From SFTH01 sp051878085 (GTDB taxonomy: Bacteria; Bacillota; Clostridia; Christensenellales; Aristaeellaceae): a DNA stretch of 38,604 nucleotides. Positions within the stretch are counted from its first letter, which is position 1. The number at the start of each line of letters is the position of its first letter. Below the pieces are notes generated by a model. The model was not told where the DNA came from and did no database searches. It worked only from the letters and a program-made list of their open reading frames with translations. Below, one piece after another: positions 15,718 to 24,220 of this stretch. The stretch spans positions 1-38,604 of the forward strand of contig JBJEJN010000154.1 in assembly GCA_051878085.1 (NCBI GenBank), written 5' to 3'. The position numbers were made by a program, and so were the translations under genes.

Positions 15718-16413
15718 ATGTCAATGTATCCTCTTATTCTGATCGCAGACGACGATCCGGTGGTTCACGAGTCGCTGGGCCTGTATCTGGGCAGCGAGGG
15801 CTATGAGCACCAGAGCGCGTATGACGGCCAGCAGGCGCTCGAGCTGTTCGAGAGCCTCCATCCCGATCTGATGGTACTGGATCTGATGATGCCGAAGGTC
15901 TCCGGCCTGGACGTGTGCCGCCAGATCCGGCAGAACAGCTCCATGCCCATCATCATGCTCACCGCAAAGGGCGAGGAGATCGACCGCATTCTGGGCCTGG
16001 AGCTGGGTGCGGACGACTACATCGTCAAGCCCTTCTCCCCGCGCGAGGTGCTGGCCCGCATCAAGGCGGTGCTCCGGCGCTTCAGCGAAAAGACCGGGGA
16101 CGAGGATTCCTCCATCATCCGCCTGCCGCAGCTGGAGATCAGCCTGGAGAACTACCAGGTGAAGGCCGCCGGCAAGGTGATTCCCTGCACGCCCAAGGAG
16201 GTCGAGATCCTGCACATGCTGTGCTCCAACGTGGGCCAGGTGTTCAGCCGCGAACAGATTCTCTCCCGCGTATGGGGCTACGATTACTTTGGAGACACCC
16301 GCACCGTGGACGCGCACATCAAGCGCATCCGCCAGAAGCTGCCCCAGGAGAACGTGCCGTGGGCGCTCAAGACGGTGTACGGCGTGGGCTACCGCTTTGA
16401 GGTCAATGCATAA
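15718..16413 (+). CDS. OmpR/PhoB-family response regulator
   Basis: The 231-residue regulator has a receiver domain with the acidic pocket D11-D13, phospho-acceptor D55 (MVLDLMMP), the switch threonine in IIMLTAKG and lysine in IVKPF. A winged-helix DNA-binding domain (LTPKE-like CTPKEVEILHMLC, then GYDYFGDTRTVDAHIKRIRQKL) ends in VYGVGYRFE. This is the OmpR/PhoB class; sequence style is close to PhoP/WalR regulators of envelope or phosphate responses, but the regulon cannot be read here. I chose ATG 15718, preceded by GGGGTGG. Its stop codon overlaps the kinase start (TAATG at 16411-16415), indicating translational coupling. Confidence 0.93.
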   Translation: MSMYPLILIADDDPVVHESLGLYLGSEGYEHQSAYDGQQALELFESLHPDLMVLDLMMPKVSGLDVCRQIRQNSSMPIIMLTAKGEEIDRILGLELGADDYIVKPFSPREVLARIKAVLRRFSEKTGDEDSSIIRLPQLEISLENYQVKAAGKVIPCTPKEVEILHMLCSNVGQVFSREQILSRVWGYDYFGDTRTVDAHIKRIRQKLPQENVPWALKTVYGVGYRFEVNA

Positions 16414-17903
16414 TGAGGCGCTTTCGCTCTCTTCCGGGGAGCCGTCCGTCCGTCAGCGTTGCGGATGAACCGAAGGATGCTTCCCGCAAGAAAAACAGTC
16501 ACAGCGTGCTGATCCAGCGCGCTGTGCTCTTTACCACCGCAGAATTTCTGCTTGCGGTGCTGGTAGGTTCCCCCATCTTCCACCTGGCTGACAGGCTCGG
16601 CGCAGGGCGCTTTGCTTCGCTCATCGGGCTGCTGACCGGCTTCATCGCAGCGTGCGCCGCCGCGTGGCCGCTGAGCAAGTGGATTCTGATGAAGAGCGTC
16701 CGGCAGATTTCCTCGCTGCGGGACGTGGCCGTGAAGGTCTCCGGCGGCGACTTCGACGCGCACGCCGACGAGGCCATGCCCGGCGAGATGGGCGAGCTGG
16801 CCAGGGCGCTGAACAACCTGTCCTACCAGCTCAGCCGCAACATGTACATGCTCATCGTGGAGCGCAACCGCCTGAAGCACATGCTCAACGGCCTGTCGGA
16901 GGGCATCATCGCCATCGACGCGGAGGGCCAGATCACCCACATCAACCCCGCCATCGAGGGCATGTTCGAGCAGAAGAAGGTTTCCGTGGGCCTGCCGGAC
17001 GCGCGCATGAAGTACATTCCCGACAAGGCCGTGTGGGAGGACTTCGACGCGGTCATCAAATCCGGCGAGGCCGTGACCCGCACCTTCAACCACCGGGAGA
17101 TGACCCTGCGCATGACGATCACGCCCATCGTGGACGAGATCGGCGCCACCGCCGGTGCGGTGGGCCTGTTCAGCGACGTGACCCAGATGGAGCGCCTGGA
17201 GCGCACAAGGCGCGAGTATGTCTCCAACGTCTCCCACGAGCTGCGCACGCCGCTGACCGCGGTGCGCGCGCTGGTGGAGCCGCTGAAGGAGGGCATGGTC
17301 ACCAAGGAAGAGGATCGGATGCGCTACTACGACATCATCCTGCGGGAGGTCATGCGCCTGTCCAGGCTCATCAACGACCAGCTGGAGCTGTCCCGCCTGC
17401 AGAGCGGCGGCGTGGCCATTGAAAAACACCGCATGCAGCTGGACGATCTGATCTACGACGTGTGCGACCGCTACAACTCCATCGCGGAGGAGCACGGACT
17501 GAAGCTCAACATCGAGACCGACCTCTCGGATTGCCCCAGCGTCTGGGCCAACGCCGACCGCGTGGAGCAGATGTTCATCATCCTGCTGGACAACGCCATC
17601 AAGTACACCGAGGCCGGCAGCGTGAACGTCAATGTGGGCTGGGACGATGAGAAGGTCACCATCACCGTGCGGGACACCGGCATCGGCATCTCGGAGGAGG
17701 ATCTGCCCTACGTGTTCGACCGCTTCTACAAGGTGGACAAGGCCCACAGCGGCAAGGGCAGCGGCCTCGGCCTCTCCATCGCCAAGGAGCTCTTGAACCG
17801 CATGGACGAGCAGATTTGGGTGGAGAGCGAAAAGGGCGTGGGCAGCGCGTTCAGCTTCACCGTGCACCGCAACCCGCCCGCGTCGGAGGAACAGGCAAGC
17901 TAA
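16413..17903 (+). CDS. Sensor histidine kinase (HAMP-PAS-HisKA-HATPase)
   Basis: The 496-residue kinase is partner to the preceding regulator. Two membrane spans lie at about 37-58 and 67-90 with only about ten residues between them, so there is almost no extracellular sensor domain. A HAMP linker (to about 145), a PAS domain (about 150-255) and the phospho-acceptor helix with H275 (NVSHELRTPL) follow. The ATP-binding domain has N-box LDNAIKYT, G1 DTGIGI and G2 GKGSGLGLSIAK. The layout resembles PhoR/WalK kinases. Stimulus is probably sensed in the membrane, by HAMP/PAS or through a partner protein. It is translationally coupled to the regulator and followed after 18 bases by the cysteine hydrolase gene. 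Confidence 0.93.
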   Translation: MRRFRSLPGSRPSVSVADEPKDASRKKNSHSVLIQRAVLFTTAEFLLAVLVGSPIFHLADRLGAGRFASLIGLLTGFIAACAAAWPLSKWILMKSVRQISSLRDVAVKVSGGDFDAHADEAMPGEMGELARALNNLSYQLSRNMYMLIVERNRLKHMLNGLSEGIIAIDAEGQITHINPAIEGMFEQKKVSVGLPDARMKYIPDKAVWEDFDAVIKSGEAVTRTFNHREMTLRMTITPIVDEIGATAGAVGLFSDVTQMERLERTRREYVSNVSHELRTPLTAVRALVEPLKEGMVTKEEDRMRYYDIILREVMRLSRLINDQLELSRLQSGGVAIEKHRMQLDDLIYDVCDRYNSIAEEHGLKLNIETDLSDCPSVWANADRVEQMFIILLDNAIKYTEAGSVNVNVGWDDEKVTITVRDTGIGISEEDLPYVFDRFYKVDKAHSGKGSGLGLSIAKELLNRMDEQIWVESEKGVGSAFSFTVHRNPPASEEQAS

Positions 17904-17921
17904 GACCGGAGGACAAGACAT

Positions 17922-18452
17922 ATGAAGAAATTTCTGATCGTCGTGGACATGCAAAAGGACTTCGTGGACGGCGCGCTGGGCACAAGCGAGGCCCAGGGGA
18001 TCGTTAAGAACGTGGCGCGCAAGATCGAGGGCTTCGACGGCGAGATCATCGTCACCTACGACACCCACGGGGAGGATTACATGCAGACCGCCGAGGGCAG
18101 AAAGCTGCCCGTTCCCCACTGCATCAAGGGAACCCCCGGCTGGCAGCTCGACGCGCGCGTGGAGGCTGCGCTGGCGGGCAGGGAATGCACCCGCATCGAA
18201 AAGCCCACCTTCGGCTCGGTGAAGCTTGCGCACATGCTCGGCAAGATGGCGGAGGGCGAGGACTTCACAGCGGAGTTCATCGGCCTGTGCACTGACATTT
18301 GCGTAGTGAGCAACGCGCTGCTGGTGAAGGCCGCCTATCCTGAGATGGAGCTTACCGTGGACGCGAGCTGCTGCGCAGGCGTGACGCCCGCAACCCATCA
18401 GGCCGCGCTCACGACCATGCGAAGCTGTCAGATCAATGTGATTGGTGAATAA
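17922..18452 (+). CDS. Isochorismatase-family cysteine hydrolase (nicotinamidase-like)
   Basis: The 176-residue cytosolic enzyme has the family's catalytic triad: D9 (VVDMQKDFV), K94 (RIEKPTFGS) and nucleophile C127 in GLCTDICVVSNAL. This fold covers nicotinamidases, isochorismatases and related amidases. The VDMQ.DF opening and TDICV motif are compatible with nicotinamidase (nicotinamide to nicotinate in NAD salvage), but the metal-binding DxHxxxH of classical PncA is not clearly present: YDTHGEDYMQ occupies that place. The substrate is left open. It lies 18 bases after the histidine-kinase gene and ends at a strong terminator. Confidence 0.85.
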   Translation: MKKFLIVVDMQKDFVDGALGTSEAQGIVKNVARKIEGFDGEIIVTYDTHGEDYMQTAEGRKLPVPHCIKGTPGWQLDARVEAALAGRECTRIEKPTFGSVKLAHMLGKMAEGEDFTAEFIGLCTDICVVSNALLVKAAYPEMELTVDASCCAGVTPATHQAALTTMRSCQINVIGE

Positions 18453-18455
18453 GAT

Positions 18456-18498
18456 AAAACGCCCGCGATCAGTCATACGCGCTGATCGCGGGCGTTTT
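18456..18498 (+). terminator. Strong intrinsic terminator of the two-component operon
   Basis: A 17-bp perfect stem pairs 18456-18472 (AAAACGCCCGCGATCAG) with 18482-18498, with a 9-base loop and terminal T4. The flanking A4 and T4 tracts allow function in both directions. Confidence 0.9.
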
Positions 18499-18500
18499 GT

Positions 18501-18665
18501 CCGTAGGGCGGGATGCCCTCATCCCGCCGCATAGACAACCCCTCCGTCACGGCTGCGCCGCGACACCTCCCCTTACACAGGGGAGGCATAGATGTTCCCC
18601 ACGTCGGCGCGACTGCTATTTGCACAGGGGAGGCACGAAGCCTTCTTCTACGGCTACGCCGCACT
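18501..18665. repeat. Composite of short dispersed intergenic repeats
   Basis: Three adjoining elements are seen. 18501-18530 is CCGTAGGGCGGGATGCCCTC..., a 9-bp stem GGCGGGATG/CATCCCGCC with a 4-base loop, also found at 28817-28834 and 28950-28979. 18538-18590 is a CCCTCCGTCACGGCTGCGCC... unit followed by CACCTCCCCTTACACAGGGG, related in inverse orientation to about 9992-10033. 18605-18640 contains GCGACTGCTATTTGCACAGG, related in inverse orientation to about 9888-9915. No reading frame here looks real. Confidence 0.7.
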
Positions 18666-18698
18666 TCATAGTATCCTTTTCTCAAGAATGACCTTAAA

Positions 18699-18789
18699 TA
18701 TTTTTTCCCAGCGGCGCATTGCGCCGCTATATGAGGATTCTTAAGGGCATCATGCCCTTAAGCGGGGGTCCAGGGGGCAGAGCCCCTGG
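18699..18789 (-). repeat. Three-hairpin dispersed repeat, copy 2
   Basis: On the minus strand this runs hairpin 1 at 18770-18789 (CCAGGGG...CCCCTGG), linker ACCCCCGC, hairpin 2 at 18741-18761 (TTAAGGGCATGATGCCCTTAA), linker GAATCCTCATAT, hairpin 3 at 18710-18728 (AGCGGCGCAATGCGCCGCT), then GGGAAAAAATATTTAAGG. It begins 5 bases after the serine acetyltransferase stop codon and may serve as its transcript end. Confidence 0.8.
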
Positions 18790-18793
18790 AATT

Positions 18794-19657
<864 letters not shown>

Positions 19658-19710
19658 CCTGTGATCCCTCTCCTTTCAGAAGTATTCTTATCGAAATCCG
19701 CGCCGCAAAA

Positions 19711-21048
19711 TCACTTGCCCACGCAGAAATTCTGAAACACCCGGTCGATGACCTCCTCGGACGCGTCCTCGCCGGTGATCTCCGACAGCGCCTGAAGCGC
19801 CTCGCGCAGGTCGATCTCAACCATGTCCAACGCAAGCCCCGCATCGATGGCCTCCACCGCCCGCTTCAGCGCCGCCACAGCCCGCCGCGCAAGGTCGATG
19901 TGCCGCTGCTGGGTCATGCGATCCTCCATGCCGTCCTCCAGACGCACCCGCGCCTCCATGCGGCGAACCAGCTCAGAAACGCCCGTGCCCTCCGCCGCGC
20001 TGATCTCCAGCGCGCCAGGCACGCAGATTTTTGTGGGCAGGTCGGTCTTGTTCACGCACACGATGAAGCGCGGATCGCTCTGCGCCTGCTTCAGCAGCGC
20101 CGCGTCCTCCTCCGTCAGCTCCTGTGAGCCGTCCAGCACCACCAGCACCACGTCCGCCGTCTCCACGGCCCGCCGCGCGCGCTCCACGCCGATTCGCTCC
20201 ACGGGGTCGTCGGTGTCGCGCTGGCCGGCGGTGTCGGAGAGCTCCGCCATGACGCCGCCCAGCGTGATGCGCTCGGTGAGCACGTCCCGTGTGGTTCCCG
20301 GCACGCTGGTCACAATGGCGCGCTCCTGATTCAGCAGCGCGTTCATCAGCGACGACTTGCCCACGTTGGGCCGTCCCGCCAGCACGATGCTCGCGCCCTC
20401 GCGAATGAGCTTCGCGCCGCGCTCGTCGCATTTTTCCTCGATGGCGGCGATGACCGTTTCGATCCCCGCGCGCACGCGCTGCGCCGCGTCCATCTCCTCC
20501 ACCTCATCGGGGAAGTCGGTGCAGGCCTCGATCAACGCCATGTGCTCCTTCAGCTGCTCCGCAGCGCCGCGCACGAAGCCCGACACGCCGCCCTCCAGCT
20601 GCCGCAGCGACGCGCGCGCCGCCGCCTCGGAGTTCGCGCCGATGAGGCTCATCACGGCCTCTGCGCGGCTCAGATCGATGCGGCCGGACAGGAATGCCCT
20701 GCGGGTGAATTCGCCCGGCTCAGCGGCTCTCGCGCCCGCCTGAATCGTTCGCTCCAGCACCCGCCGCGCGCACACGCCGCCGCCGTGACATTGGATCTCG
20801 AACATGTCCTCTCGGGTGTAGGTTTTGGGCCCGGCATACCAGACCGCCATGACCTCGTCCAGCGCATTTCCGTCCGCATCCACGGCATGACCGTACATCA
20901 TGCGGTGGGACTCGATTGCGCGGGCCTTGGCCGGGCGGAAGCAGGCTTCAAATATGCGCCGCGCATCGCCGCCGCTGACCCGCACGATGGCGATGCCGCC
21001 CTCGCCGGACGCGGTGGCGATGGCGCTGATGGTGTCGCGCTCCATCAT
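19711..21048 (-). CDS. mnmE: tRNA modification GTPase MnmE
   Basis: MnmE works with MnmG to install carboxymethylaminomethyl or aminomethyl groups on U34 of certain tRNAs. The 445-residue protein shows an N-terminal tetrahydrofolate-binding domain (DTISAIATASGEGGIAIVRVSG, PKTYTREDMFEIQCHGG) and a helical domain. An inserted Ras-like G domain carries GRPNVGKSS (about 225), DTAGQRDTDDPVE and NKTD. The invariant C-terminal CVGK contains the cysteine required for catalysis. The first ATG at 21048 overlaps the dnaN stop by four bases (ATGA), so the two are translationally coupled. The usual partner mnmG is not in the window. Confidence 0.97.
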   Translation of the reverse strand: MMERDTISAIATASGEGGIAIVRVSGGDARRIFEACFRPAKARAIESHRMMYGHAVDADGNALDEVMAVWYAGPKTYTREDMFEIQCHGGGVCARRVLERTIQAGARAAEPGEFTRRAFLSGRIDLSRAEAVMSLIGANSEAAARASLRQLEGGVSGFVRGAAEQLKEHMALIEACTDFPDEVEEMDAAQRVRAGIETVIAAIEEKCDERGAKLIREGASIVLAGRPNVGKSSLMNALLNQERAIVTSVPGTTRDVLTERITLGGVMAELSDTAGQRDTDDPVERIGVERARRAVETADVVLVVLDGSQELTEEDAALLKQAQSDPRFIVCVNKTDLPTKICVPGALEISAAEGTGVSELVRRMEARVRLEDGMEDRMTQQRHIDLARRAVAALKRAVEAIDAGLALDMVEIDLREALQALSEITGEDASEEVIDRVFQNFCVGK

Positions 21049-22154
21049 CTGCCGCCGGTGCGCACCGGCAGGATCAGGTGCACGTAGTCGCTGTCGCCCA
21101 CGGGGGTCACGATGCAGGGCGAAACCGCGTTGTTCAGGTTCAGCTCGATGCTGTCGCCGTCAATGAAGCGCACCACGTCGGTCAGGTACTTCACATTGAA
21201 TGCGATGCTCAGGTCTGCGCCCTCCTGGCGGGTCGGCAGCTCCTCGCGCACGTCGCCGATCTGGGAGTGGGCCTCGATGACCATGCTGCCGCCCTCGATG
21301 CGCAGCATGATGAGGTTGTTGCTGCCCTCGCGGGCGATCAGCGCGGCGCGGTCGATGCAGCGGCGGAAGGGATCCAGCTCCACCTCCACGCGGGTGGCGA
21401 AGGACTTGGGCAGGATCTGCCGGTACTGCACGTACTCGCCCTCGATGAGGATGACGTAGATCTCGGTGTTCTCCAGCTTGATATGCAGCTTGTTGCCGCC
21501 GAAGGACAGCTGAGCAAAGGCCTCCTCGTCGTCGGAGAGCAGCTTTCCGATGTCGCCCACCGCGCGGCCCGGGATGATCGCGGAGAACCTCTCCAAAACA
21601 TCCGAGCACTTCGCGCGCCGCAGCGCCAGTCGGTAGCCGTCCAGCGCGACCATGGTCACGTCGCCGCCGCCGATCTCCAGCAGGCAGCCGGTGAGCACCT
21701 CGCGCATGTCGTCCTGGGCGATGGCGAACTCCGTCTTTTGGATCATGTCGCGCAGCATGTCCTGGGGCAGCGAAATTTCCCGTTCATCATCCATTTTGGG
21801 GAGCCTCGGGAACAGGTCTGCGTCCTGACCGGAGATGTTCGTGCGGGAGGATGCGCTGCGGATGGTGAATACGAAGCGGTTGTCCATGCGGATGTCCACC
21901 GTGTCGTCGGGAAGTCTCCGCACGATCTCGCTGAACAGCTTGCCCGGAACCACGCCCCGGCCCGGCTCGCTGATGTCCGCCGGAATCCGCGTGATGATGG
22001 TGATGCGCTCGTCCGAGCAGGTGAGCGTCAGCTCCTCCATGTCCGTCTCGATCAGCACGCCCTCCAGAATCTGGTTCGTCGTGCGGTTGGCCAGCGCCTT
22101 CGTCGCAATCTGAAGCGCCTCGATCAGCTTTGAAGTGGAGCAAGTGAACTGCAT
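21045..22154 (-). CDS. dnaN: DNA polymerase III beta subunit (sliding clamp)
   Basis: The clamp encircles DNA and tethers the replicative polymerase. The 369-residue length and three-domain repeat are normal. The N-terminus MQFTCSTSKLIEALQIATKALANR, the central GRAVGDIGKLLSDDEE region and the C-terminal VTPVGDSDYVHLILPVR are all recognisable; the last segment corresponds to the conserved P-M-R/LILPVR tail near the peptide-binding pocket. AGGAGG lies 8 bases before ATG 22154. It is downstream of dnaA on the same strand but separated by 410 bases rather than the usual short gap, because that interval contains a pair of hairpin repeats. Confidence 0.96.
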   Translation of the reverse strand: MQFTCSTSKLIEALQIATKALANRTTNQILEGVLIETDMEELTLTCSDERITIITRIPADISEPGRGVVPGKLFSEIVRRLPDDTVDIRMDNRFVFTIRSASSRTNISGQDADLFPRLPKMDDEREISLPQDMLRDMIQKTEFAIAQDDMREVLTGCLLEIGGGDVTMVALDGYRLALRRAKCSDVLERFSAIIPGRAVGDIGKLLSDDEEAFAQLSFGGNKLHIKLENTEIYVILIEGEYVQYRQILPKSFATRVEVELDPFRRCIDRAALIAREGSNNLIMLRIEGGSMVIEAHSQIGDVREELPTRQEGADLSIAFNVKYLTDVVRFIDGDSIELNLNNAVSPCIVTPVGDSDYVHLILPVRTGGR

Positions 22155-22220
22155 GTGATTGGCCTCCTGTTCCCTGAAGAATTACAGTATAAATATTTAA
22201 GGTAGTCGTAGGAGTAGGGT

Positions 22221-22238
22221 TGTGGATATTGTGGACAA
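22221..22238. promoter_or_regulatory. DnaA-box pair upstream of dnaN
   Basis: TGTGGATAT (22221-22229) and TGTGGACAA (22230-22238) each differ from the consensus box TGTGGATAA by one base and lie side by side. They could form the downstream half of a bipartite origin, as in Bacillus subtilis where boxes lie on both sides of dnaA. Confidence 0.6.
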
Positions 22239-22353
22239 ACTCCCAAAACGCCTGTGCCGCAGCGCTTTTGGGACCCCTTTTTATCAACAGCGCCCGTGGA
22301 TTGCGGGTGGACAAGCCTGGTGGTTGTACACAGGCTGCGTTGAGGGGCTACGT

Positions 22354-22440
22354 CAGGGGCGCTGCCCCTGAAACCCCGCTTAAGGGCATGATGCCCTTAA
22401 GAATCCTCAATTAGCGCGCAATGCGCGCTGGAAAAAATAT
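22354..22440 (+). repeat. Three-hairpin dispersed repeat, copy 3 (dnaA-dnaN interval)
   Basis: Hairpin 1 at 22354-22370 (CAGGGGC...GCCCCTG), linker AAACCCCGC, hairpin 2 at 22380-22400 (TTAAGGGCATGATGCCCTTAA, identical to copy 2), linker GAATCCTCAATT, hairpin 3 at 22413-22429 (AGCGCGCAATGCGCGCT), then GGAAAAAATATTTAAA. The same linkers as in copies 1 and 2 define the family. Confidence 0.8.
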
Positions 22441-22497
22441 TTAAAACAACGCTTATCGCAATTACGATCTGGTTCGTAAATATATTTTTTATACAGA
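22431..22497. other. AT-rich core between inverted repeat copies (candidate unwinding region)
   Basis: This stretch is strongly AT-rich compared with its surroundings and includes AAAAAATATTTAAAA and TAAATATATTTTTTATA. It is flanked by two inverted copies of the hairpin repeat and lies about 200 bases from the DnaA-box pair at 22221-22238. A DNA-unwinding role is possible, but the A/T tails are also part of the repeat family. Confidence 0.35.
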
Positions 22498-22502
22498 GGG
22501 TT

Positions 22503-22552
22503 CCAAGGGGAATCATTCCCCTTGGCGGGGGTTATAGGGGGCGGCGCCCCCT
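22503..22552 (-). repeat. Dispersed hairpin repeat, copy 4 (inverted, third hairpin lost)
   Basis: On the minus strand hairpin 1 at 22536-22552 (AGGGGGC...GCCCCCT) is followed by ATAACCCCCGC, hairpin 2 at 22503-22525 (CCAAGGGGAATGATTCCCCTTGG) and AACCCTC. The third hairpin is replaced by an AT-rich stretch. It faces copy 3 head to head and lies 12 bases past the dnaA stop. Confidence 0.75.
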
Positions 22553-22564
22553 AATCGTCTCCCC

Positions 22565-23878
22565 CTAGCCGTTTTTGACCATCGCAGTCAGCTCCTCGAT
22601 GCGCCGCTTGAAGGAGAAGTTGTTCTTCATCTCCTCGGCGATCTTGTCGCAGCCGTGCATGACGGTGGTGTGGTCGCGACCGCCGAAGGCGCGGCCGATG
22701 TTGGTGGTGGAGAGCTGGGTGAGGTCGCGGCAGAGGTACATGGCGATCTGCCGTGGCACGGCAATATCGCGGCTGCGCTTTTTGGAGACCACGTCCTCCT
22801 GGGTCACGCCGTACTGGTCGCAGACCACGGAGATGATGAGCTCGGGGGTGATGCGCCGGCCCTCCTGGGACTTCATCAGTTGGGACAGGGAATTCTGGGC
22901 AAATTCCAGGGTGATGGGCGTGCCCATGAGCTGACACTGTGCGCTCAGGCGGGTGAGCGTGCCCTCCAGCTCGCGGATGTTGGATTCCACGTGGGAGGCG
23001 ATGTAGTCGATCACGTCGTAGGACACGTCGATGCCCTCCTCGTCGGCCTTCTTGCGCAGGATGGCCACGCGGGTCTCGTAATCGGGCTTCTGGATGTCCA
23101 CGATCAGGCCCCACTCGAAGCGGGAGCGCAGGCGATCCTCGATGGTGGGGATGTCCTTGGGCGGACGATCGGAGGAAATGATGATCTGCTTGCCCTTGGA
23201 GTAGAGGTCGTTGAAGGTGTGGAAGAATTCCTCCTGGGTGGACTTCGTCTTGGACAGGAACTGGATGTCGTCCACCATCAGCACGTCCACGTTGCGCATG
23301 CGGTTGCGCAGCTCGGCGGTGCCCTTCTTCTGCACGATGGCGTCGATCAGCTCGTTGGTGAAGCTCTCCGACGAGGTCAGCAGCACGTTCTTCGAGGGAT
23401 CTGCCGCGATGATGTAGTTGCCGATGGCGTTCATCAGGTGGGTCTTGCCCAGGCCCACGCTGCCGTAGATGAACAGCGGATTGTAGGCCGCGCTGGGCTC
23501 CTCCGCCACCGCCAGCGACGCCGCGCAGGCGAAGCTGTTGCTGGGTCCCACCACGAAGTTCTCAAAGCTGTACTTCGGATTCAGCGTGGTCTGCTTCACC
23601 TCGCTCTGAAGCCGCGCCAGCTCATCCCGGGTGTAGAACTCCAGCTCGTAGCTCCGGCCGAAGCTCAGCTTCAGCATGTTGTACAGATCCGTGTAGTAGC
23701 GCTGCTTCACGTGGTTCAGCGTCAGGGAATTGTTCACCATGATGCGGATGGAATCCTGCGTCACCGAATGCAGCTCCAGCGGCTTGATCCAGGTGGAAAA
23801 GGAGATGGGTATCAGGTTGTCCTCCAGCAGCTTGATCGCCTTGTCCCATGCTTCCTTCTGTTCAGGCGTGTAATTCAT
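22565..23878 (-). CDS. dnaA: Chromosomal replication initiator DnaA
   Basis: DnaA binds TTATCCACA boxes as an ATP-dependent filament and opens the origin. The 437-residue protein has domain I (1-85), a short linker and an AAA+ domain with Walker A GSVGLGKT at 139-146 and Walker B MVDDIQFLS. The C-terminal helix-turn-helix carries the signature GRDHTTVMHGCDKI. Length is normal for Firmicutes. GGAGG lies upstream of ATG 23878. A promoter at 24010-24038 and three perfect DnaA boxes between it and the gene indicate autoregulation by DnaA. The canonical neighbours rpmH, recF and gyrB are not beside it here. Confidence 0.98.
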   Translation of the reverse strand: MNYTPEQKEAWDKAIKLLEDNLIPISFSTWIKPLELHSVTQDSIRIMVNNSLTLNHVKQRYYTDLYNMLKLSFGRSYELEFYTRDELARLQSEVKQTTLNPKYSFENFVVGPSNSFACAASLAVAEEPSAAYNPLFIYGSVGLGKTHLMNAIGNYIIAADPSKNVLLTSSESFTNELIDAIVQKKGTAELRNRMRNVDVLMVDDIQFLSKTKSTQEEFFHTFNDLYSKGKQIIISSDRPPKDIPTIEDRLRSRFEWGLIVDIQKPDYETRVAILRKKADEEGIDVSYDVIDYIASHVESNIRELEGTLTRLSAQCQLMGTPITLEFAQNSLSQLMKSQEGRRITPELIISVVCDQYGVTQEDVVSKKRSRDIAVPRQIAMYLCRDLTQLSTTNIGRAFGGRDHTTVMHGCDKIAEEMKNNFSFKRRIEELTAMVKNG

Positions 23879-23943
23879 GCTTCCTCCGTAGTCCGTTTGA
23901 TGAATTCTTGAAAAAAGTACGTTCCGGCTTCATCCCAAAATGA

Positions 23944-24137
23944 CGCTTTATCCACATTTTTTTCACAATCTGTGGATAAAGCGTATGATTTTGTGGATAA
24001 TGTGACTCTATTGTAGCAGACCGGCGGGCCAATTTCAATAGGATTTTTGGAATTTTCGGAAATTGTCGAATTGCACCAATATTTGGCAGGAGGCGACCCG
24101 GTGAGGCCCACACTGTTGATAAGTTGTGGACAGTGTG
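23944..24137. promoter_or_regulatory. oriC region: DnaA-box cluster upstream of dnaA
   Basis: Three perfect DnaA boxes occur at 23948-23956 (plus strand), 23971-23979 and 23992-24000 (minus strand). Weaker ones are at 24114-24122 (TGTTGATAA) and 24125-24133 (TGTGGACAG). The first two are arms of a 13-bp inverted repeat (23944-23956 and 23971-23983, 14-base spacer). The weak pair lies inside another inverted repeat, CACACTG/CAGTGTG at 24109-24115 and 24131-24137. An AT-rich stretch (about 24030-24085) separates the two groups. Location next to dnaA makes this the likely chromosomal origin. Confidence 0.88.
24010..24038 (-). promoter_or_regulatory. dnaA promoter
   Basis: On the minus strand TTGAAA (24033-24038), a 17-base spacer and TACAAT (24010-24015) form a good sigma-A promoter. 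Its predicted start near 24003 is just upstream of the three perfect DnaA boxes, which fall in the transcribed leader and fit repression by DnaA. Confidence 0.8.
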
Positions 24138-24181
24138 TCAATAACAGGTGGGCGGGCGGGGGATAAGCGCGATTTTGGGCG

Positions 24182-24213
24182 AAAAACAGGGAGCATGATG
24201 ACATACTCCCTGT
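24182..24213 (-). terminator. Intrinsic terminator after the GH127-like gene
   Basis: On the minus strand ACAGGGAG, a 12-base loop and CTCCCTGT are followed by T4-T5. It lies just past the stop at 24221 and insulates oriC from the convergently running upstream operon. Confidence 0.85.
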
Positions 24214-24220
24214 CTGAAAG

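Noticed and set aside
16389..18476. 695-codon minus-strand open frame opposite the histidine kinase
   Set aside because: Histidine/valine/alanine-rich low-quality sequence, antisense to three well-supported genes; a by-product of GC-rich codon use.
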